Source: an uncultured Sphingomonadaceae bacterium | GTDB lineage: Bacteria; Pseudomonadota; Alphaproteobacteria; Sphingomonadales; Sphingomonadaceae | NCBI GenBank assembly: GCA_938003725.1 | Contig: CALKXX010000090.1 | Coordinates: forward strand, 1-8,814 | Direction of reading: 5' to 3' | DNA: 8,814 nucleotides | Shown here: one piece after another, positions 6,560-8,814 of the stretch | Layout of the letters: every line of letters starts with the position of its first letter | Numbering within the stretch: position 1 is the first letter of the stretch | The notes under the pieces: generated by a model | What the model was told of the DNA's origin: nothing | The model's input: the letters and a program-made list of their open reading frames with translations, nothing else | The model's database searches: none | Position numbers and translations under genes: made by a program

Positions 6560-7039
6560 ATGGGCGATGATTTTACAACTGATGATCTGGATATGGAGAT
6601 TATTGGACAACTCCGGAAAAATGGACGGGCAACGAACCAGGAGATTGCCGATCGGCTCGATCTGACGGCTGCAACGGTGTCAACGCGGATCAAGCGCATG
6701 GAAAAAGCAAACAAGCTGCGCGTCATTGCCGTCTCTGACTTTGCCGCACATGGCTATAACGTAATGATAGAGTTGGCGATTGAAGTTGAAGGTCGTCCGT
6801 CATCGGAAGTTGCCCGCGAACTAGCAGAGTTTCCCGAAGTTTTTGCGGCGCATCTGGTCACTGGACGGTATGACATTGATATGTTGGTCGTGCTCCACGA
6901 TTATGAAGAACTGGCAAATCTAATGCTCAACAAATTATCAACCGTAAAGGGGGTTCGTTCAATGGTGCCGGCCATCGCAATTGATGTCGTAAAATATGAG
7001 TTTGACGTCGCACCACTTAGCGCGCGGGGGGCTGTATGA
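6560..7039 (+). CDS. Lrp/AsnC-family transcriptional regulator (first of pair)
   Basis: This 159-residue protein is of normal Lrp/AsnC length. The N-terminal winged helix-turn-helix covers about residues 7-60: LDMEIIGQL, then NQEIADRLDL, with recognition helix TAATVSTRIKRM (36-47). A C-terminal RAM (regulation of amino acid metabolism) alpha/beta domain at about 68-150 includes the effector-binding turn VTGRYDIDMLV (100-110). Lrp/AsnC proteins form dimers to octamers or hexadecamers and respond to amino acids or other small metabolites. The start is ATG 6560, with AAAGGA (6547-6552) at 7 nt. ATG 6554 is only 1 nt from that site, and GTG 6530 lacks one. Its stop overlaps the next regulator by 4 nt (ATGA). 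It lies 196 nt after the transporter gene, so control of the upstream catabolic genes is likely, but this is inference from position. Confidence 0.92.
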   Translation: MGDDFTTDDLDMEIIGQLRKNGRATNQEIADRLDLTAATVSTRIKRMEKANKLRVIAVSDFAAHGYNVMIELAIEVEGRPSSEVARELAEFPEVFAAHLVTGRYDIDMLVVLHDYEELANLMLNKLSTVKGVRSMVPAIAIDVVKYEFDVAPLSARGAV

Positions 7040-7524
7040 GTGATCCACTGTTAGACGATCTTGACCATCAACTGATTGAGATATTGTCCAAAGACGCCCG
7101 AATTTCCAATCGCAAAATCGCTGCTGACCTTGGTGTAACCGAGGGCACCGTGCGCGGGCGAGTGAAGCGTCTTCAACAGGATGGTATGATTGCCTTTACT
7201 GCGATCACCAGTTTCGGGCTTGCTGATCAGACGCGTCTCGCATTTATTGGCGTGCAGGCGGACGTTGGTCAGGTAAAGGATATTGCCAATGAAATCGCGG
7301 ACGTACCTTTGGTAAACGCCGCTATGATCACGATGGGGCGTTTTAACATATTGGCATTTTGTCTGTTTAACGAACTCGATAAATTGCACGAAATAGCCTC
7401 CGATCAGATATTGGCGATCAAGGGTGTCCATCATGTCGAGACGTCGATTGCGGTGAAAACTATAAAATATAATTCGCGTATCGTGCGGATTACGAAACCC
7501 GAAAATCCAGCCAAGAAAAAATAG
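7036..7524 (+). CDS. Lrp/AsnC-family transcriptional regulator (second of pair)
   Basis: This 162-residue protein is a divergent paralog of the preceding one. The winged helix-turn-helix (about 7-60) has LDHQLIEIL, SNRKIAADLGV (24-34) and recognition helix TEGTVRGRVKRL (35-46). The RAM domain (about 66-150) carries the turn TMGRFNILAF (99-108), in which the usual acidic GxyD position is Asn104 instead of Asp. The C-terminus ends in a basic tail (KPENPAKKK). Different recognition helices and different effector turns from its partner suggest distinct DNA or ligand specificity, or a mixed oligomer. The ATG overlaps the stop of the first regulator by 4 nt (ATGA), so translation is probably coupled at a similar level. 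A G-run at 7026-7031 may act as a weak ribosome-binding site. Confidence 0.92.
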   Translation: MSDPLLDDLDHQLIEILSKDARISNRKIAADLGVTEGTVRGRVKRLQQDGMIAFTAITSFGLADQTRLAFIGVQADVGQVKDIANEIADVPLVNAAMITMGRFNILAFCLFNELDKLHEIASDQILAIKGVHHVETSIAVKTIKYNSRIVRITKPENPAKKK

Positions 7525-7615
7525 CCGGATTCTCGAATATCGTAATTTGCGTGTCCATATTCACGAAAATTTGCTTAACCGCGAATAAGAACCTGTTCCT
7601 GTCTGTACGGCTAAC
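7525..7615. other. Convergent intergenic spacer
   Basis: This spacer lies between the convergent second regulator (+) and the SDR (-). It is comparatively AT-rich and has only short imperfect dyads, for example CGTG-N8-CACG at 7550-7565. I see no convincing bidirectional terminator with a U-tract, no ORF and no RNA gene. Confidence 0.5.
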
Positions 7616-8374
7616 CTAGTCCCGCATTTGTGTGCCGCCGTTGACGTGCCACACCTGTCCGTTGACAAATGCCCCATCATCGGAAGCGAGAAATGCAACG
7701 GCCGCTGCAATGTCATCGGGATGACCGAGGCGAGCCGATGGAGTTTGTTTTTGCATTCCTTCAACCTGTTCGTCGGACAGATGTTGCGCAACTGCTTCCG
7801 TCATAATCAGGCCCGGACAAATCACGTTGGAACGGATACCTTTTGGCCCCCATTTCCTGGCGACGTGACGGGCGAGGGGATGGATGGCATTCTTTGTCAT
7901 TGGATAGGCAACCTGCCAGGCAGCACCGCCGGAGGCCGCACCCGAACTCACATAAATAAACGAACCGCCTCCACGTTCCAACATGGCTGGCAGAGCTGCT
8001 TGCGTCGCTAAAAAGTGGCTTTTGGTATTGATGGCGACCTGTCGGTCAAACACGTCTTCGGGGCAATTGAGAATATCGACATCCCCCTCCGTACCGCCAG
8101 CGAGATTGGAATGGAAAAAATCGAGCCCACCAAAATCTTTAACCGCCTGATCTACCAACGCCTGTTGTGATGCCGCCTTGGTGCCATCGAGATGAACACC
8201 AATAGCTTTGCCGCTACCTTGACTACCCGCTTTGGCAGCTTCTTTGGCCCAGTCCTCCTGAATATCGCCAACGATGACATGTGCTCCTTCTGCACAAAGT
8301 CGTTTGACGGTTGCTGCGCCAATTCCGCGCCCGCCGCCTGCAACAATTCCGACTTTTCCCTCTAGTCCGCGCAT
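7616..8374 (-). CDS. Classical SDR oxidoreductase, NAD-type
   Basis: This complete 252-residue classical SDR resembles 3-oxoacyl-ACP reductase-like dehydrogenases. The cofactor motif reads AGGGRGIG (12-19), and Asp37 at the end of beta-2 (VIVGDIQ) favours NAD(H). The full tetrad is visible: Asn116 in INTKSHF, Ser144 in VSSGAAS, Tyr157 and Lys161 in YPMTK. ICPGLIMTEA (185-194) and FVNGQVWHVNGG (236-247) are normal family endings. The NNAG motif is altered to HSNLAGG (88-94), with one extra residue. The start ATG has AGGA 7 nt upstream (TCCT at 8382-8385 on the + strand). It follows the amidohydrolase by 40 nt on the same strand, so a two-gene minus-strand transcript is likely. The substrate is unknown. 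FabG itself is unlikely, given the NAD-type Asp and the genomic setting. Confidence 0.92.
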   Translation of the reverse strand: MRGLEGKVGIVAGGGRGIGAATVKRLCAEGAHVIVGDIQEDWAKEAAKAGSQGSGKAIGVHLDGTKAASQQALVDQAVKDFGGLDFFHSNLAGGTEGDVDILNCPEDVFDRQVAINTKSHFLATQAALPAMLERGGGSFIYVSSGAASGGAAWQVAYPMTKNAIHPLARHVARKWGPKGIRSNVICPGLIMTEAVAQHLSDEQVEGMQKQTPSARLGHPDDIAAAVAFLASDDGAFVNGQVWHVNGGTQMRD

Positions 8375-8414
8375 ATTCTGTTCCTGTGTTTGAGTGTAAA
8401 ATGGTTGGAGTGGT

Positions 8415-8813
8415 TTAATCCAGCGTCCCGTAGATCATCGTGCCATCTTTAACAGTCGCCACTATCTTGATATCAGCGATCTTTGTCGGTTCAACTGTCA
8501 ACGGGTTGCTATCGAGCACCGCGAAGTCCGCTCGTTTGCCAATGGCGATGCTGCCTTTTTCATCGTCTTCATGAATTTGCCAGGCCGCGTTGATGGTCAC
8601 CATCTTTAATGCATCATAGGGTGATACCCGTTCTAGTGGCCCTAATATATCGCCGGACTGGGTGCGCCGGTTTACGGCCGACCAGACCAAACGCATCATA
8701 TCGGGCGGTGTCACTGGAGAATCATTGTGGATCGTTGGGCGCAGGCCAATGGCAAGCGCGGTTGCAAGCGGTGAAATAAAATCAGCACGCTTGTTTCCCA
8801 AAGCGACATCGCG
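8415..8813 (-). CDS. YtcJ-like amidohydrolase (Amidohydro_3), C-terminal part
   Basis: These are the last 132 codons of a metal-dependent amidohydrolase; the frame stays open to the right edge, so the start is outside the window. The TTG at 8801 is internal. Numbering from the first complete codon, I see IHNDSPVTPPD (28-38), whose Asp31 matches the metal-associated Asp of the TIM-barrel. Further on are SPYDALKMVTINAAW and then GSIAIGKRADFAVLDSNPLTV, the composite beta-sandwich tail typical of the YtcJ/Amidohydro_3 group (full length usually ~540-600 residues). Members hydrolyse amide or related bonds of diverse small molecules, and many are uncharacterised. The minus-strand SDR follows 40 nt downstream and probably shares its transcript. 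The substrate and any signal peptide cannot be judged from this fragment. Confidence 0.88.
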   Translation of the reverse strand, partial: RDVALGNKRADFISPLATALAIGLRPTIHNDSPVTPPDMMRLVWSAVNRRTQSGDILGPLERVSPYDALKMVTINAAWQIHEDDEKGSIAIGKRADFAVLDSNPLTVEPTKIADIKIVATVKDGTMIYGTLD

Positions 8814-8814
8814 G

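Noticed and set aside
6560..7524. Tandem AsnC-like pair as siroheme decarboxylase (NirDL/AhbAB type)
   Set aside because: Those enzymes also come as AsnC-fold pairs, but here the helix-turn-helix regions look intact and no heme-biosynthesis gene is nearby. Transcriptional regulators are the simpler reading.
7783..7792. Third copy of the palindrome, GTTGCGCAAC
   Set aside because: It lies within the coding region of the minus-strand SDR and is explained by its codons (Val-Ala-Gln), so I do not treat it as an operator.

Overview
The window looks like a catabolic or accessory region of an alphaproteobacterium. A sphingomonad (Sphingopyxis / Sphingorhabdus / Novosphingobium type) is my best guess, from the style of the encoded proteins, the moderate-to-high GC and the gene set: several short-chain dehydrogenases, an EthD-like protein, an acyl-CoA ligase, an MFS carrier and a YtcJ-type amidohydrolase. 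No rRNA, tRNA, mobile element, CRISPR array or phage gene is visible. Family assignments come from motifs I can read in the translations. No database search was possible.

Positions 1-6363 (+ strand) hold a directional set of six genes. They are the 3' part of a classical SDR oxidoreductase (cut by the left edge), an EthD-domain dimeric alpha/beta-barrel protein, a DHRS1-like SDR, a class I acyl-CoA ligase, an exported or membrane-anchored dienelactone-hydrolase-fold enzyme, and a Spinster-type MFS transporter. The last four are packed like an operon, with a 1-nt gap, a 6-nt gap and a 1-nt overlap. The 117-nt gap before the DHRS1-like SDR is the likeliest internal promoter. It contains the palindrome TTTGCGCAAA and a perfect AGGAGG placed before a possible nine-codon leader ORF.

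Positions 6364-6559 are a non-coding regulatory stretch with three dyads. It is followed by two different Lrp/AsnC-family regulators that overlap by 4 nt (6560-7039 and 7036-7524). Positions 7525-7615 separate them from a convergent pair on the minus strand: a YtcJ-like amidohydrolase (cut by the right edge) and, downstream of it, a third SDR with an intact catalytic tetrad.

A consistent reading, which is inference only, is a small degradation pathway. The MFS protein takes up an organic acid, ester or lactone, the exported hydrolase opens it, the ligase makes the CoA ester, and the SDRs oxidise or reduce alcohol/ketone intermediates. The paired Lrp/AsnC proteins may sense a substrate or intermediate and control the cluster through the palindromes. 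The substrate cannot be read from the sequence.
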